Part shown: piece after piece, positions 6,246 through 14,639 of the stretch
Layout: the number at the start of each line of letters is the position of its first letter
Numbering within the stretch: position 1 is the first letter of the stretch
Assembly: GCA_030620215.1 (NCBI GenBank)
Contig: JAUXFE010000002.1
Coordinates: forward strand, 1-19,837
Direction: 5' to 3'
From: Candidatus Peregrinibacteria bacterium
GTDB lineage: Bacteria; Patescibacteria; Gracilibacteria; UM-FILTER-43-11
DNA: 19,837 bases
The notes under the pieces: model-generated
Database searches by the model: none
What the model was told of the DNA's origin: nothing
The model's input: only the letters and a program-made list of their open reading frames with translations
Program-made: the position numbers and the translations under genes

Positions 6246-6446
6246 TTATTCTTCTTTTTCAGCCTCTTTGCTGTTGTGAATAAGACTCATACATTGTGAT
6301 CTTATTGGGCATATGCGGTCTTGACATGCTGTATTAAGAGTAAGAATATCTGCACTCGTTTGTGGTGACTTAAAAAATTCTATAAATATACTTCTGGAAT
6401 TTGCAAATTTTGGACAATCTTCAGGTTTATCTATTTTTGGGGGCAT
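6246..6446 (-). CDS. Small four-cysteine protein, WhiB-like (66 aa)
   Basis: This 66-residue protein begins MPPKIDKPEDCPKFANS and has four cysteines: C11, C41, C46, C52 (C-X29-C-X4-C-X5-C). The segment TACQDRICPIRSQCMSLI is close to the WhiB cluster motif, in which CPVR-x-x-C is usual, but it has four rather than two residues between the second and third cysteines. It is transcribed just ahead of the 92-aa paralog with an 18-bp gap and is divergent from the gene at 6566. A redox- or metal-responsive regulator role is a guess. An acidic tail (KEAEKEE) ends the protein. Confidence 0.55.
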   Translation of the reverse strand: MPPKIDKPEDCPKFANSRSIFIEFFKSPQTSADILTLNTACQDRICPIRSQCMSLIHNSKEAEKEE

Positions 6447-6513
6447 AAAATAATATTTAAAATTATAAGGTGGTGAATTATTACACTTTTTGTTATTTGA
6501 ATCAAGTTTTTAT

Positions 6514-6542
6514 TTGCCATTTTTAATTTAAGAGTATATAAT
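6514..6542 (+). promoter_or_regulatory. Near-consensus sigma70 promoter
   Basis: TTGCCA (6514-6519) and TATAAT (6537-6542) are separated by 17 bp. The predicted start near 6549 gives a leader of about 17 nt to the ATG at 6566. The 119-bp region it lies in also carries the upstream region of the divergent cysteine-protein genes, where no equally clear minus-strand promoter is seen. Confidence 0.75.
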
Positions 6543-6565
6543 AGCATCTTATTCTCCTGAATATC

Positions 6566-6931
6566 ATGATCGACAAATTAGAATGTGATAACTTAAATGG
6601 AGTAAAAGAGCCCATAAAACCTCTAAAGAAATGTGGAGCCAGAGCGGATATTCGGCATATGAAATTAAAAAGGGTTGTATCAGCCAGTGGCATATCACCC
6701 CAAAGAATTAAAAATCATGAGCTTCATCATGCCGCCCTTTCCCGAACAGAAAAAATCAGAAGTTTGAGATTGAGATATCAAAGTGATGAACCGGGATTAG
6801 TGGATAAAGTGAATAATATTCTGGAGAAAGATAAAAAATTAAGTGATGGTGAGTTAAATACCGAACTTGATAATCTAGGTGACGAAGATTTAGGAGAATT
6901 ATTTTTGATAACAAGTTTTGGAAATTACTAA
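6566..6931 (+). CDS. Hypothetical protein, 121 aa
   Basis: This soluble protein begins MIDKLECDNLNGVKEPIKPL and has a basic central part (KLKRVVSASGISPQRIKNHELHH) and an acidic, helical C-terminal half (ELDNLGDEDLGELFLITSFG). It has no signal peptide or membrane segment. I recognise no family. A strong promoter 24 bp upstream supports the start and expression of a short-leader mRNA. It is divergent from the WhiB-like pair and followed by a palindromic spacer, so it is probably monocistronic. Confidence 0.6.
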   Translation: MIDKLECDNLNGVKEPIKPLKKCGARADIRHMKLKRVVSASGISPQRIKNHELHHAALSRTEKIRSLRLRYQSDEPGLVDKVNNILEKDKKLSDGELNTELDNLGDEDLGELFLITSFGNY

Positions 6932-6932
6932 T

Positions 6933-7008
6933 TAGCTTGTTAGGTTTTTAGCTTGTTAGGTTTTTAGGCTGATAAATAGTCCTAAGAACCTAAGAATCTA
7001 ACAAGCTA
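6933..7008. repeat. Palindromic AT-rich spacer upstream of the amidase/SpoIID gene
   Basis: The outer arms TAGCTTGTTAG (6933-6943) and CTAACAAGCTA (6998-7008) are perfect reverse complements. Inside, a 16-bp unit (AGCTTGTTAGGTTTTT) is repeated on the left and TAAGAACC/TAAGAATC words repeat on the right. The words match those at 4899-4981. It may act as a transcript end for the 6566 gene, although there is no clean T-run. From 7009 to 7079 only weak -10-like sequences (TATAAA at 7047) were seen. Confidence 0.7.
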
Positions 7009-7079
7009 CAATCTAGAAAATCCTCTTTATTTAAATGAGAAAGTAGTATAAAATATTTGTACAATAAACAAATATAAAT

Positions 7080-10000
7080 ATGCTCTTTAGGTTATTAAAA
7101 CATGGGGTGTTGGCGGTTGCTGTTCTTTTGATATCAGGTTTTGTTGGGTCGGATGTTTTTGCAATGGAAGATTATTCATTCTATGAGGTTTCTTTACAAG
7201 AAACTGATATTAAAGTTATTCAGGAAGATAGAAAATTTAATGCCATATCGGTTCAGGCGGATGAAAATACTCATGAATTAATGGTCAATTTTGGCAATGG
7301 ATGGGAGGAAGTTGATATTCACGATCATGGCTATGGGCCTGAGGCACTTCTTTTTACTTCTCCTACTTACGTCGTTCAATTTAAATCCAGTGAAGCACTT
7401 GATTTTAAAACACATATTTTCTTTCAGGAATTCAATGAAATTGGTGGAATAATCGACACTTCTAATTTAACAGCCAGCACCCAGTTAACAGCAGCACCTT
7501 TTAATGTAATAAGCAGGAGTGAATGGGGTGCGGATGAAATGATACGCTATTGGACTCCGGAAATGGAAGAGGCGGCCCAGCAAAATGGTACGAGTGAAAA
7601 AACCCATTCTGACCCCTGTGCCGAATATGACATCAAATTTCAAAGCGAATTGGGCCTTTCATATATAAAGGAGTATAGCCCTGACGGCAATCTTCTGACT
7701 TGGCCTTTACAATACATGAAAACACTCCGGAAGTTTGTTATTCATCATACCGATTCTGAAATACGGGATATAAATGGGGATTATAGAATGGATAGTTTGG
7801 ACTACAAAGGTATTGTCCGGGCAATTTATCGCTATCATGCAATTAGCCGTGGATGGGGAGATATCGGTTATAATTATATAATCGACCCTCTTGGAAATAT
7901 TTATGAAGGAAGATATGGAGGAGATAAAGTTATTGGAGCACATGCAATATGCTACAACAATGGAACGATGGGTATTTCGATTATCGGCAATTATCAGGAT
8001 AATGAAGTGCCTGAACCAGCTTTGCAGTCGCTTATTTCTTTACTCGCCCGTAAAGCTAAAATATACAGAATTGATCCGAATGGTTCTTCGCTTATGCGTG
8101 GCAAAAAACTGCCCAATATAATCGGGCACAGGGATATAGGTGCAACAGCCTGTCCTGGAGATAAATTATATGCGCTTTTCCCGAAAATCAGAGATAGGGT
8201 AGCTCTTTCTATTCGCAGTGGCACATTCAGTGAAGGTAACTTACAAGTAGAGAATTTAGATTACAACGCGCAGTCACTTACAGATATTAATGGTATTTCA
8301 TTAAAACCAAATGAACGAAGAGATATTACTTTGAAATTTAAAAACACAGGTAAAAAAGCATGGGATCATAACACATGGCTTCATGTAGCCTTAAACAACA
8401 ACTCGAACGCGCGCGTTGTGCCAGCGGTGGAAGATAAAGCCTTCGTGGTGGCGGACTTAAATGAGCGTTCCGTTGCACCTGGGCAAACAGGAAGTTTTGA
8501 TATTCAAATTGAAGGAGGTTATTATCCTGGTTATTATAGCTTTGAAGTAACCCCTGTGGTGAATGGACGTTATAAGGTTTCTCGTTCGTCGATTTATATC
8601 GGCTTTACTGTGCAGCAACCCGATTTTAGCTATGAATTAGTTGGAAGTGATTTACCGGCAAGTGTTCTTTTCTATGGCCAAAAGATACGAGCTTCGGTTG
8701 AGTTAAAAAACACGGGTAATATTACCTGGAAAAATTATGGCGATAATAAAATCACTTTAGGTACTTCCAGCCCAAGAGATAGGGCAAGTATATTTATTAA
8801 AAACAATCCTGCGAGAATTGGATATTTAGTTGAAAGTGAAATAAGTCCGGGTGAGATCGGTACTTTTGTGATGGATTTGGAAGTGCCATTGGATAAAAGC
8901 GGAGAGGTAATTGAAAGATTCACTCCTGTTATAGAAAATGTCGGTTGGCTTGATGATATGGCTTTGGGTTTTAAAACAATTTTAAAGGAGCCAGTGCATT
9001 TAGCCAGAATTAAAAAATTAAATCAGCTGAGTGAGCTACTACCGGGCGAAATGAGAAAAATTGAACTTGAAATTGAAAATAAAGGTGATCTGACATGGGA
9101 TGTGGACAATATGAGAATCACATTGCTTGGACGCGGATTAAAAGTTTTCAAAAATAAATTAATTCCTTTGGAACCGGTTGCCCCAGGTGAAAAAGTTAAA
9201 TTTGATTTTTGGGTACAAGCCCCTTATGAGGAAGGAAGTCATGGTATTTATTTGAGAGGTTTATTTAATAAAGTCGCAATACGAGGAGGTGCTGCACGTT
9301 ATTTAATTACTACGCCAAAACCAGCCTTACGCGCCAAACTTATCGATCAAGGTGATCTGTATTTAAACATGTCTCCAGGCGAGGAAAAAGAAATTACTGT
9401 GCAATTTAAAAATCACGGTAATGTTATATGGAGAAATAAAGGAGCACACCCAATTACTCTTGCTTCTTCACTCCCACGTGACAGGCTGAGTGATCTTTAT
9501 TATGAAGATAGCTGGGAAAACAAATATCGTCCTGCTGTATTAAATGAAAAAGTTGTTTATCCGGGTGAAATCGGAACATTTACCTTTAAAATCAAACCGA
9601 CCAGCAAAAGAATTTATAAAGAACCTTTTCAATTGGTAATTGAAAATGTGGGCTGGGTCACTATGGGCAATGTTTTTTGGTATTTCCGCGTATTTGGTAA
9701 TCCTGTTAGCGAATCAACGAGTTCTACAAATACAACGGAACAAGAGAGAGTGATTGAGCTTATTAATAAGGCACCAACTACGACTACAGTCACAACAACA
9801 TCTTCTTCTCAGCCAGCGCCTGTAACGGTGTCACCCGCTGTTACCGAAAAACCATTTAGAGTGAGACTTTCTTATAACAGCTCTTCTTCTAAAATAACTT
9901 CAAATAAAAACTATAAAATTGTAGGAAGTGCTGGTAATACTTTGTTTACAATGGCATCCGGAAATGATACTTCTGTTACAAAAGTTGGAAATAACATTCA

Positions 10001-10697
10001 CGTTCAGGTCGGAAATATTTCAAAAGGCGATGATATAATAAGATTTATTCCGGATGACGGTGGGATTATGGAAATAAAATCATGGGAAAATCAGCCCGCG
10101 TGGAATCAGAGCTTAAATGACAATCGATTTAGAGGAATAATGGAGGTACGCGTTGTTAATGATAAAACCGCATACATTAACGAACTTCCGCTTGAAGATT
10201 ATTTAAAAGGACTCGGGGAAGTTTCTAACGATGCACTATTTGAAAAGCAAAAAACAATTGCGGTGCTTGCGCGGACTTATGCGAGATTTTATATGCAGGA
10301 GGAGAATAGAAAATTTCCAGGCCTCCCGTATGATGGAAGTGATGATCCTGATATTTTTCAGAAATATTTAGGATATGGATTAGAAATCCGTTCTCCAAAT
10401 TACGTTGGTGCTGCTGGTATTACCAAAGACGAAGTGGTTACATATAATGGTGAACTGGTAAAAACTCCGTATTTTAATCAGAGTGATGGTGCGACAAAAT
10501 CAGCCGAAGAAGTTTGGGGGTGGACACATACTCCTTATCTAAAATCAGTGGCAGACCCATGGTGTGAAGGCCTTATAAGAAATGGTCACGGAGTCGGCTT
10601 AAGCGGTTATGGTGCGACAAAGCAGGCAGAGGAGGGTAAAACGTATGACGATATAATTAAATACTATTACCAAGGGGTTCAGGTGGAAGAGTTATAG
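7080..10697 (+). CDS. Secreted peptidoglycan enzyme: PGRP/amidase, Ig-like repeats and SpoIID/LytB domain
   Basis: This 1205-aa protein has a signal peptide (1-28, hydrophobic core 8-22, likely cut after VFA). Next comes an N-acetylmuramoyl-L-alanine amidase/PGRP domain (about 143-378) with probable zinc ligands H222/H223 (VIHHT), H350 (GHRD) and C358 (ATACPGD). Four beta-sandwich repeats follow (about 395-510, 525-640, 648-745, 758-873). Each carries a NTG-x-x-x-W type motif (e.g. KNTGNITW) as in NBR1-like Ig domains. A Ser/Thr/Pro linker (878-922) leads to a SpoIID/LytB domain (about 925-1205). That domain has E1047 in GLGEVSND, the LARTYA motif and GHGVGLSGYGA with H1170. It should cut both the stem peptide and the glycan. 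No Shine-Dalgarno is seen. Confidence 0.9.
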   Translation: MLFRLLKHGVLAVAVLLISGFVGSDVFAMEDYSFYEVSLQETDIKVIQEDRKFNAISVQADENTHELMVNFGNGWEEVDIHDHGYGPEALLFTSPTYVVQFKSSEALDFKTHIFFQEFNEIGGIIDTSNLTASTQLTAAPFNVISRSEWGADEMIRYWTPEMEEAAQQNGTSEKTHSDPCAEYDIKFQSELGLSYIKEYSPDGNLLTWPLQYMKTLRKFVIHHTDSEIRDINGDYRMDSLDYKGIVRAIYRYHAISRGWGDIGYNYIIDPLGNIYEGRYGGDKVIGAHAICYNNGTMGISIIGNYQDNEVPEPALQSLISLLARKAKIYRIDPNGSSLMRGKKLPNIIGHRDIGATACPGDKLYALFPKIRDRVALSIRSGTFSEGNLQVENLDYNAQSLTDINGISLKPNERRDITLKFKNTGKKAWDHNTWLHVALNNNSNARVVPAVEDKAFVVADLNERSVAPGQTGSFDIQIEGGYYPGYYSFEVTPVVNGRYKVSRSSIYIGFTVQQPDFSYELVGSDLPASVLFYGQKIRASVELKNTGNITWKNYGDNKITLGTSSPRDRASIFIKNNPARIGYLVESEISPGEIGTFVMDLEVPLDKSGEVIERFTPVIENVGWLDDMALGFKTILKEPVHLARIKKLNQLSELLPGEMRKIELEIENKGDLTWDVDNMRITLLGRGLKVFKNKLIPLEPVAPGEKVKFDFWVQAPYEEGSHGIYLRGLFNKVAIRGGAARYLITTPKPALRAKLIDQGDLYLNMSPGEEKEITVQFKNHGNVIWRNKGAHPITLASSLPRDRLSDLYYEDSWENKYRPAVLNEKVVYPGEIGTFTFKIKPTSKRIYKEPFQLVIENVGWVTMGNVFWYFRVFGNPVSESTSSTNTTEQERVIELINKAPTTTTVTTTSSSQPAPVTVSPAVTEKPFRVRLSYNSSSSKITSNKNYKIVGSAGNTLFTMASGNDTSVTKVGNNIHVQVGNISKGDDIIRFIPDDGGIMEIKSWENQPAWNQSLNDNRFRGIMEVRVVNDKTAYINELPLEDYLKGLGEVSNDALFEKQKTIAVLARTYARFYMQEENRKFPGLPYDGSDDPDIFQKYLGYGLEIRSPNYVGAAGITKDEVVTYNGELVKTPYFNQSDGATKSAEEVWGWTHTPYLKSVADPWCEGLIRNGHGVGLSGYGATKQAEEGKTYDDIIKYYYQGVQVEEL

Positions 10698-10768
10698 TCG
10701 GACTATTGTTGAACTATTGTTGAACTAGTCTATTTGTCTTACAATAGTTCCACAACTTGGTCCACAAT
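10698..10768. repeat. Palindromic 11/12-bp-unit spacer between amidase gene and tsaB
   Basis: On the left, the unit ACTATTGTTGA is repeated twice with a partial third. On the right, TACAATAGTTCC, ACAACTTGG and TCCACAATA are their inverted, diverged forms. It fills the whole 71-bp gap between the stop of one gene and the ATG of the next. The design (tandem units in inverted arms) matches the GGGGAGCC family, but the sequence differs. Confidence 0.7.
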
Positions 10769-11389
10769 ATGTATTTATGTATCGACACAACAACATCGGA
10801 GGCGGGAATAACATTGGTCGGTCATGGACGATTGCCGATCGACCCTCACCACGCATCGGAAAAGATATTGGAAACAATTGATCAGCTTATTCAAAAAGCC
10901 AATATTAAACTGGCAGACCTAGGTGGTGTATTTGTAATAAAAGGACCCGGAAGTTTTACCGGGCTACGTGTTGGAATAGCAGTCGCAAACCAATTCGCCC
11001 ACCAACTTAAGATACCGATAATCGGACTTCGGACTGATGAATGGTGGAGTTATAGGACGGATAAAAAGGATTTTATGTATTTACAGACTATGAATAAAAA
11101 CGAGGTGTATGCGGACGGTAAAATTGTACCTATTGAAGAGCTATCGGGTGAAAAATTATGGTTAGGGCAGTTATCGGACGACCACCGTAAAAAACTCCCA
11201 TTTGATTTCAAAGAAGTTATGGACTTAAGAACACCCGAAGAGACTTGGGCAATAGTGGCTCAAAAGGACTACAACCTACAACCTACCCGTCCGAATGGCT
11301 CAGCCGGGCGGGCAACCTACAACCTGGTTGAGCCGTATTACGGCAAAGAACCGACGATTACTAAGAGTAAAAAGAGGCTACATATTTAG
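10769..11389 (+). CDS. tsaB: tRNA threonylcarbamoyladenosine modification protein TsaB
   Basis: TsaB is the inactive partner of TsaD in the complex that makes t6A at tRNA position 37. The protein (206 aa from ATG 10769) starts MYLCIDTTTSEAGITLV and contains the hallmark KGPGSFTGLRVGIAVANQFA (58-77). A TTG four codons earlier is possible but lies inside the palindromic spacer. Residues about 168-186 (NLQPTRPNGSAGRATYNL) are unusual and coincide with reiterated ACAACCT DNA and a GC-rich hairpin, so they are probably an in-frame repeat insertion. The C-terminus EPTITKSKKRLHI overlaps the convergent patatin gene by 12 bp. Confidence 0.88.
   Translation: MYLCIDTTTSEAGITLVGHGRLPIDPHHASEKILETIDQLIQKANIKLADLGGVFVIKGPGSFTGLRVGIAVANQFAHQLKIPIIGLRTDEWWSYRTDKKDFMYLQTMNKNEVYADGKIVPIEELSGEKLWLGQLSDDHRKKLPFDFKEVMDLRTPEETWAIVAQKDYNLQPTRPNGSAGRATYNLVEPYYGKEPTITKSKKRLHI
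11269..11326. repeat. Reiterated ACAACCT sequence with hairpin inside tsaB
   Basis: CTACAACCT words recur at 11269-11287 and again at 11313-11326. They flank a hairpin formed by CCCGTCCG (11286-11293) and CGGGCGGG (11305-11312), which pair with one wobble. The segment encodes about 19 residues near the C-terminus of TsaB without breaking the frame. Confidence 0.5.
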
Positions 11390-12205
11390 TAATTTTTTAA
11401 TTTTTGCAATTTGCTTTTTGGTTTCTTTGTAGCCGATAGCAATAAGTTTTTTTGCGTGATGAAAATCAAAAATACTGGATGCCCCCAATTTAGGCTGAAT
11501 GAGAATTTCCGGTTCACAATCAATAAGATTTTTTTGCATTATTTTATTCTGCATTATAAAAATTGAATTTTCAATTACATCTATTATATTCGGCCAATTG
11601 GGGGTAATCCATTTTATAATTTTATTTTTGTAAGTTCGTTTTTTTCCAAGTTTTTCACGTATAAATGAGTGGGTTAAATCTACAGCAATCACAATATCTG
11701 CTCCCATATCCTGTACAACATTAACTGGAAGTGGATTTACCACTCCTCCATCAATAAAATACTGTTTGCCTTTTTTAGCTGGAGTAAAAATACCCGGTAT
11801 AGAAACACTTGCCCGAATGGCTTGATTAATATTACCAGTTTTCATATGTGTTTCTTCCCCGGTAAGTAAATTAGTTGTCACTGCAACATAAGGAATGCGT
11901 GTGTATTTAAAATCAGGTTTAGGAATAAAAGTTTTGATTGATTTACTAAATTTTACCCCATCAAAAAGACCATTTTTAAATAAAACCGGATCAAGATATT
12001 TTATAACATCATTCCATTTGATTTTAATAAGAAAATTTTCTAATTTTTTTATATCACCAGCTGCCAAAACCCCTCCAACAAAAGAACCGATACTTGTACC
12101 GGCAACGAAACTTATGGGAATATCAGCTTCCTGCAGGGCTTTGATTACACCGATATGTGCACAGCCTCTCGCACCACCACCACCTAAGGCTAAACCAACT
12201 TTCAT
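11378..12205 (-). CDS. Patatin-like phospholipase
   Basis: A Ser-Asp dyad lipid acyl hydrolase of the RssA/PlpD-related patatin family, 275 aa from ATG 12205. The oxyanion motif GGGGARG is at 8-14, the nucleophile S38 in GTSIG at 36-40 and the aspartate D152 in IDGGVVNPLPV. It has no signal peptide, so it is probably cytosolic and acts on membrane lipids. An in-frame ATG at 12226 would add MKNHKCK, but those codons fall in a reiterated AAAATG/CAAAATG spacer, so MKVGLALGGGG is the likelier start. It follows the Cdd1-like gene and overlaps tsaB convergently by 12 bp. Confidence 0.9.
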   Translation of the reverse strand: MKVGLALGGGGARGCAHIGVIKALQEADIPISFVAGTSIGSFVGGVLAAGDIKKLENFLIKIKWNDVIKYLDPVLFKNGLFDGVKFSKSIKTFIPKPDFKYTRIPYVAVTTNLLTGEETHMKTGNINQAIRASVSIPGIFTPAKKGKQYFIDGGVVNPLPVNVVQDMGADIVIAVDLTHSFIREKLGKKRTYKNKIIKWITPNWPNIIDVIENSIFIMQNKIMQKNLIDCEPEILIQPKLGASSIFDFHHAKKLIAIGYKETKKQIAKIKKLLNM

Positions 12206-12250
12206 TTTGCATTTGTGATTTTTCATTTTGCAATTTTTGTTAAAAATATT

Positions 12251-12514
12251 TCAATTTTTCCAATAATTCCACCTCAATTTTTTCGGATTTGGGTTTTTTG
12301 TGCTGGCAAAATAAACTGCACATCTGAGTACATATAAAAAACAACGACAATGCTTTTCGCCGTCATATGCACAGCATTTAAAATACAATTCTTCAGGATC
12401 TTTATCTTTTAGATCGCTTATCTTCCGAATTCCAATATTATAAAGCTTATTGGCAATGGACTTGCCAACAGATGGGATTGTCATTAACTCTTTGAGGGAT
12501 TGGTCTTTGGTCAT
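12251..12514 (-). CDS. Cdd1-like helix-hairpin-helix protein
   Basis: This small protein (87 aa from ATG 12514) resembles the Cdd1 'pathogenicity locus' family (also called mitomycin-resistance-like). The helix-hairpin-helix segment LMTIPSVGKSIANKLYNIGIRKISDLKDKDPEELY covers about 10-44. A cysteine cluster (C47, C48, C56, C58, C65) includes CRCFLYVLRCAVYFA. HhH suggests DNA or nucleic-acid contact; no activity is established. An upstream ATG at 12571 would add 19 residues translated from repeat element C, which I reject. It is preceded by the glycosyltransferase gene with element C between them. Confidence 0.75.
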   Translation of the reverse strand: MTKDQSLKELMTIPSVGKSIANKLYNIGIRKISDLKDKDPEELYFKCCAYDGEKHCRCFLYVLRCAVYFASTKNPNPKKLRWNYWKN

Positions 12515-12522
12515 TATATTCC

Positions 12523-12603
12523 GTGGGTGCTCCCATTGGTGCTCCGGTTGGTGTAATGCTATATACAACACCTATTGGAGCCCCCACTGGAGCCCCGATT
12601 GGG
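12523..12603. repeat. 12-bp-unit palindromic element between glycosyltransferase and Cdd1-like genes (copy C)
   Basis: The left arm (12523-12554) has two GGTGCTCC-type units spaced 12 bp apart, then TTGGTGT. The right arm (12568-12603) has ACACCTATTGGAGCC and CACTGGAGCCCC. Near the loop, 19 of 27 positions pair. The centre is AATGCTATATACA. It ends 2 bp before the glycosyltransferase stop codon. Unit type is closer to copy A in pabB than to B and D. Confidence 0.8.
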
Positions 12604-12605
12604 AT

Positions 12606-13700
12606 TTATTTATTAAATCTATTCCACTCGCTTTCGACGTAATCCTGAATCTTTTTCTTAAATATCTCCACATCAAATTTCTTAGCATGCTCCCGAATAA
12701 ATTTTGGATCGAATTTCATCTTCTCAAACCTTTCAATAGCATCCGACAGGCTTTTGATTGTTTGCTCTTCAAAAAACACTCCGGTTTTATTTTCAATCAT
12801 CGTATCCAAACTGCCTCCTTTATTTAGTGCGATAACCGGACGGCCTGAAGCCATAGCTTCGAGTGGGACGATTCCGGCATCTTCGAGCTGAGGAAATAGG
12901 AATGCTTTGCAATTCGCATACAAATCAATAAGCGTTTTATCATCCACATACCCTAAAATCTCAACATTTTCTTTAGCCATTCGTTTAATTTTATCCAGTT
13001 CGGGACCCATACCTGCGATTTTTAATTTTTTACCTGATTTATTAAAAGTTTCTACGAGCAAATCGAATCTTTTATAAGGAATGAGACGTCCAATTGAAAA
13101 ATAATAATCCTTTGTCGGATTTTCGACCGGTTTGAATTTTTCTGTATGCACAGGTGGATAAATAACATCTGAATCCCTTTTATAATGTTTTTTAATCTGT
13201 TTGCCTATATGTGATGAATTTGCGATATATTTATCCACTCTTTGTGCCGCGCAATAATCCCAATTGCGGATTTTTGTGATCTGACGGCGGATTAATGGGT
13301 GAAGGATGGATGGGAATTTTTTGAGACGCGTTTCAAAATCCCAGCTCTCCCACGCGTATCTCATAGGCGTATGGCAGTAGCTGATATGGAGAGTGTTTGG
13401 TTTCGTAATCACTCCTTTACTGACGGAGTGACAGCTGGAAAGGACAATGTCGTATTCATCCAAATTCATCATTTCTATCGCTGTTGGCATTTGGCCAAGT
13501 AAATATTGATGTTTGGCGAGTGGTATTTTGTCGAGCCAAGTTGTGTGTACATTTTTGAGTTTGCCTAATTCCCTCATTTTTTCAGGGCGGTAGATCGTGG
13601 TATAAATCGGCGCATCCGGAAAAAGATCATGAAAAGCCGATATGACGCTTTCCGCGCCACCATAATTCGTAAGCCAATCTGTAACAATTGCTATTTTCAT
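12606..13700 (-). CDS. Glycosyltransferase family 4 (GT-B fold)
   Basis: This retaining GT4 enzyme has 364 aa from ATG 13700. The N-terminal domain begins MKIAIVTDWLTNYGGAESVI and includes LHISYCHTPMRYAWE, a motif common in mannosyl- or rhamnosyl-type GT4 enzymes. The C-terminal nucleotide-sugar domain has YYFSIGRLIPYKRFDLLVE, VEILGYVDDKTL and FPQLEDAGIVPLEAMASGRPVIAL, with the E-x7-E type motif. It probably builds a surface polysaccharide; donor and acceptor cannot be read from sequence. An upstream TTG at 13715 is an alternative start. It lies 21 bp after the Fic gene and ahead of the Cdd1-like gene. Confidence 0.9.
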   Translation of the reverse strand: MKIAIVTDWLTNYGGAESVISAFHDLFPDAPIYTTIYRPEKMRELGKLKNVHTTWLDKIPLAKHQYLLGQMPTAIEMMNLDEYDIVLSSCHSVSKGVITKPNTLHISYCHTPMRYAWESWDFETRLKKFPSILHPLIRRQITKIRNWDYCAAQRVDKYIANSSHIGKQIKKHYKRDSDVIYPPVHTEKFKPVENPTKDYYFSIGRLIPYKRFDLLVETFNKSGKKLKIAGMGPELDKIKRMAKENVEILGYVDDKTLIDLYANCKAFLFPQLEDAGIVPLEAMASGRPVIALNKGGSLDTMIENKTGVFFEEQTIKSLSDAIERFEKMKFDPKFIREHAKKFDVEIFKKKIQDYVESEWNRFNK

Positions 13701-13721
13701 ATGTATTTTATACAATAATTA

Positions 13722-14633
13722 TTATGGCAAAATTTTAGCAAATAAGGAATCATTTGTTTTCTTAACTTGTTGTAAAAAATGTTTATTAATTCCTCCCCAT
13801 CTGCCATTAATGGCATGTGTCATAGATGTGCAGTGTTGCTGATGATTTGTGCTAAAAAATATAATAGGCGGATAATTGAATTTATGGAGGATTGCATTAA
13901 GTAAAATCCTGCCAACCCTTCCATTTCCGTCTAAAAACGGATGAATATGCTCAAGTTTTACATAAAATTGAATGGCGATTTTTGGAGGATATGTTTTTTT
14001 TCTGGATTCATTTTTTAGCCATTTTATAAGATTTTTTATATCATCTGGTACATTTTTATAACTGGATGTTGTCTGACTATCTGGAGCAACATTATCTTCA
14101 GTCTTCCATTTTCCCGCTATCATCGGGTCAATGCCATCCAACAAAAGAGAATGAATATGTTTTATGGATTTCATATTCCATTTCATTTCATCGGATAATG
14201 CAAAATTAAAGGCTAAAAATGAATTAAAAATCTCCTGATCAGTTTTAGTTTTCGGGGCCCTTATATTCTTTGAAACAAATTTATCGATGTCCTTTTTTGT
14301 CGTCCCTGAGCCCTCAGATCTGTTTGAGTGATAAGTATATAATTTTATGAATTCATTATAAAAGATATCATGTTCCTTTTTTAGAAGGTCATGATTCAGG
14401 GCAATATGAAAATAATGTAATTTTTCTAATTTATCTAAGCCACCATATTTAAATTCATTTTTTATATTTTTAGTAAGGTTATCATTTTCTTCTTCAGATA
14501 ACTCAATAAAAAAATCTAAAAGTTCTTTTTTTAGGCCGACAGGCAGAAATGAACCAATATATTTTGAATATCCTTGATATTGAATATAGTACTGAGCCTT
14601 CCCTTTGATAACTTTTCTATCGATATACTTCAT
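13722..14633 (-). CDS. Fic-domain protein (class II, N-terminal autoinhibition), putative AMPylase
   Basis: Fic enzymes usually transfer AMP from ATP to protein side chains. The protein (303 aa from ATG 14633) carries the full active motif HPFLDGNGRVGR (231-242) with catalytic H231. Upstream is SNRSEG (103-108), which fits the (S/T)xxxE(G/N) inhibitory helix and places it in class II. The N-terminal 1-60 segment (KGKAQYYIQYQGYSKYIG) is a separate basic region, perhaps for binding. A TTG nine codons upstream is an alternative start. The promoter at 14675-14703 is flanked by repeated palindromic sites, suggesting regulation. Target proteins are unknown; a toxin, self-regulator or host-interaction role are all possible. 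Confidence 0.9.
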   Translation of the reverse strand: MKYIDRKVIKGKAQYYIQYQGYSKYIGSFLPVGLKKELLDFFIELSEEENDNLTKNIKNEFKYGGLDKLEKLHYFHIALNHDLLKKEHDIFYNEFIKLYTYHSNRSEGSGTTKKDIDKFVSKNIRAPKTKTDQEIFNSFLAFNFALSDEMKWNMKSIKHIHSLLLDGIDPMIAGKWKTEDNVAPDSQTTSSYKNVPDDIKNLIKWLKNESRKKTYPPKIAIQFYVKLEHIHPFLDGNGRVGRILLNAILHKFNYPPIIFFSTNHQQHCTSMTHAINGRWGGINKHFLQQVKKTNDSLFAKILP

Positions 14634-14639
14634 TAATAT

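Noticed and set aside
12515..12571. Upstream extension of the Cdd1-like protein
   Set aside because: The 19 added residues are a translation of palindromic element C; the family begins near MTKDQSLKELMTIP.
13404..13432. CACTCC / GGAGTG inverted repeat in the glycosyltransferase gene
   Set aside because: It encodes the normal SVSKGVITKP part of the GT4 family with no extra residues, so it looks accidental.
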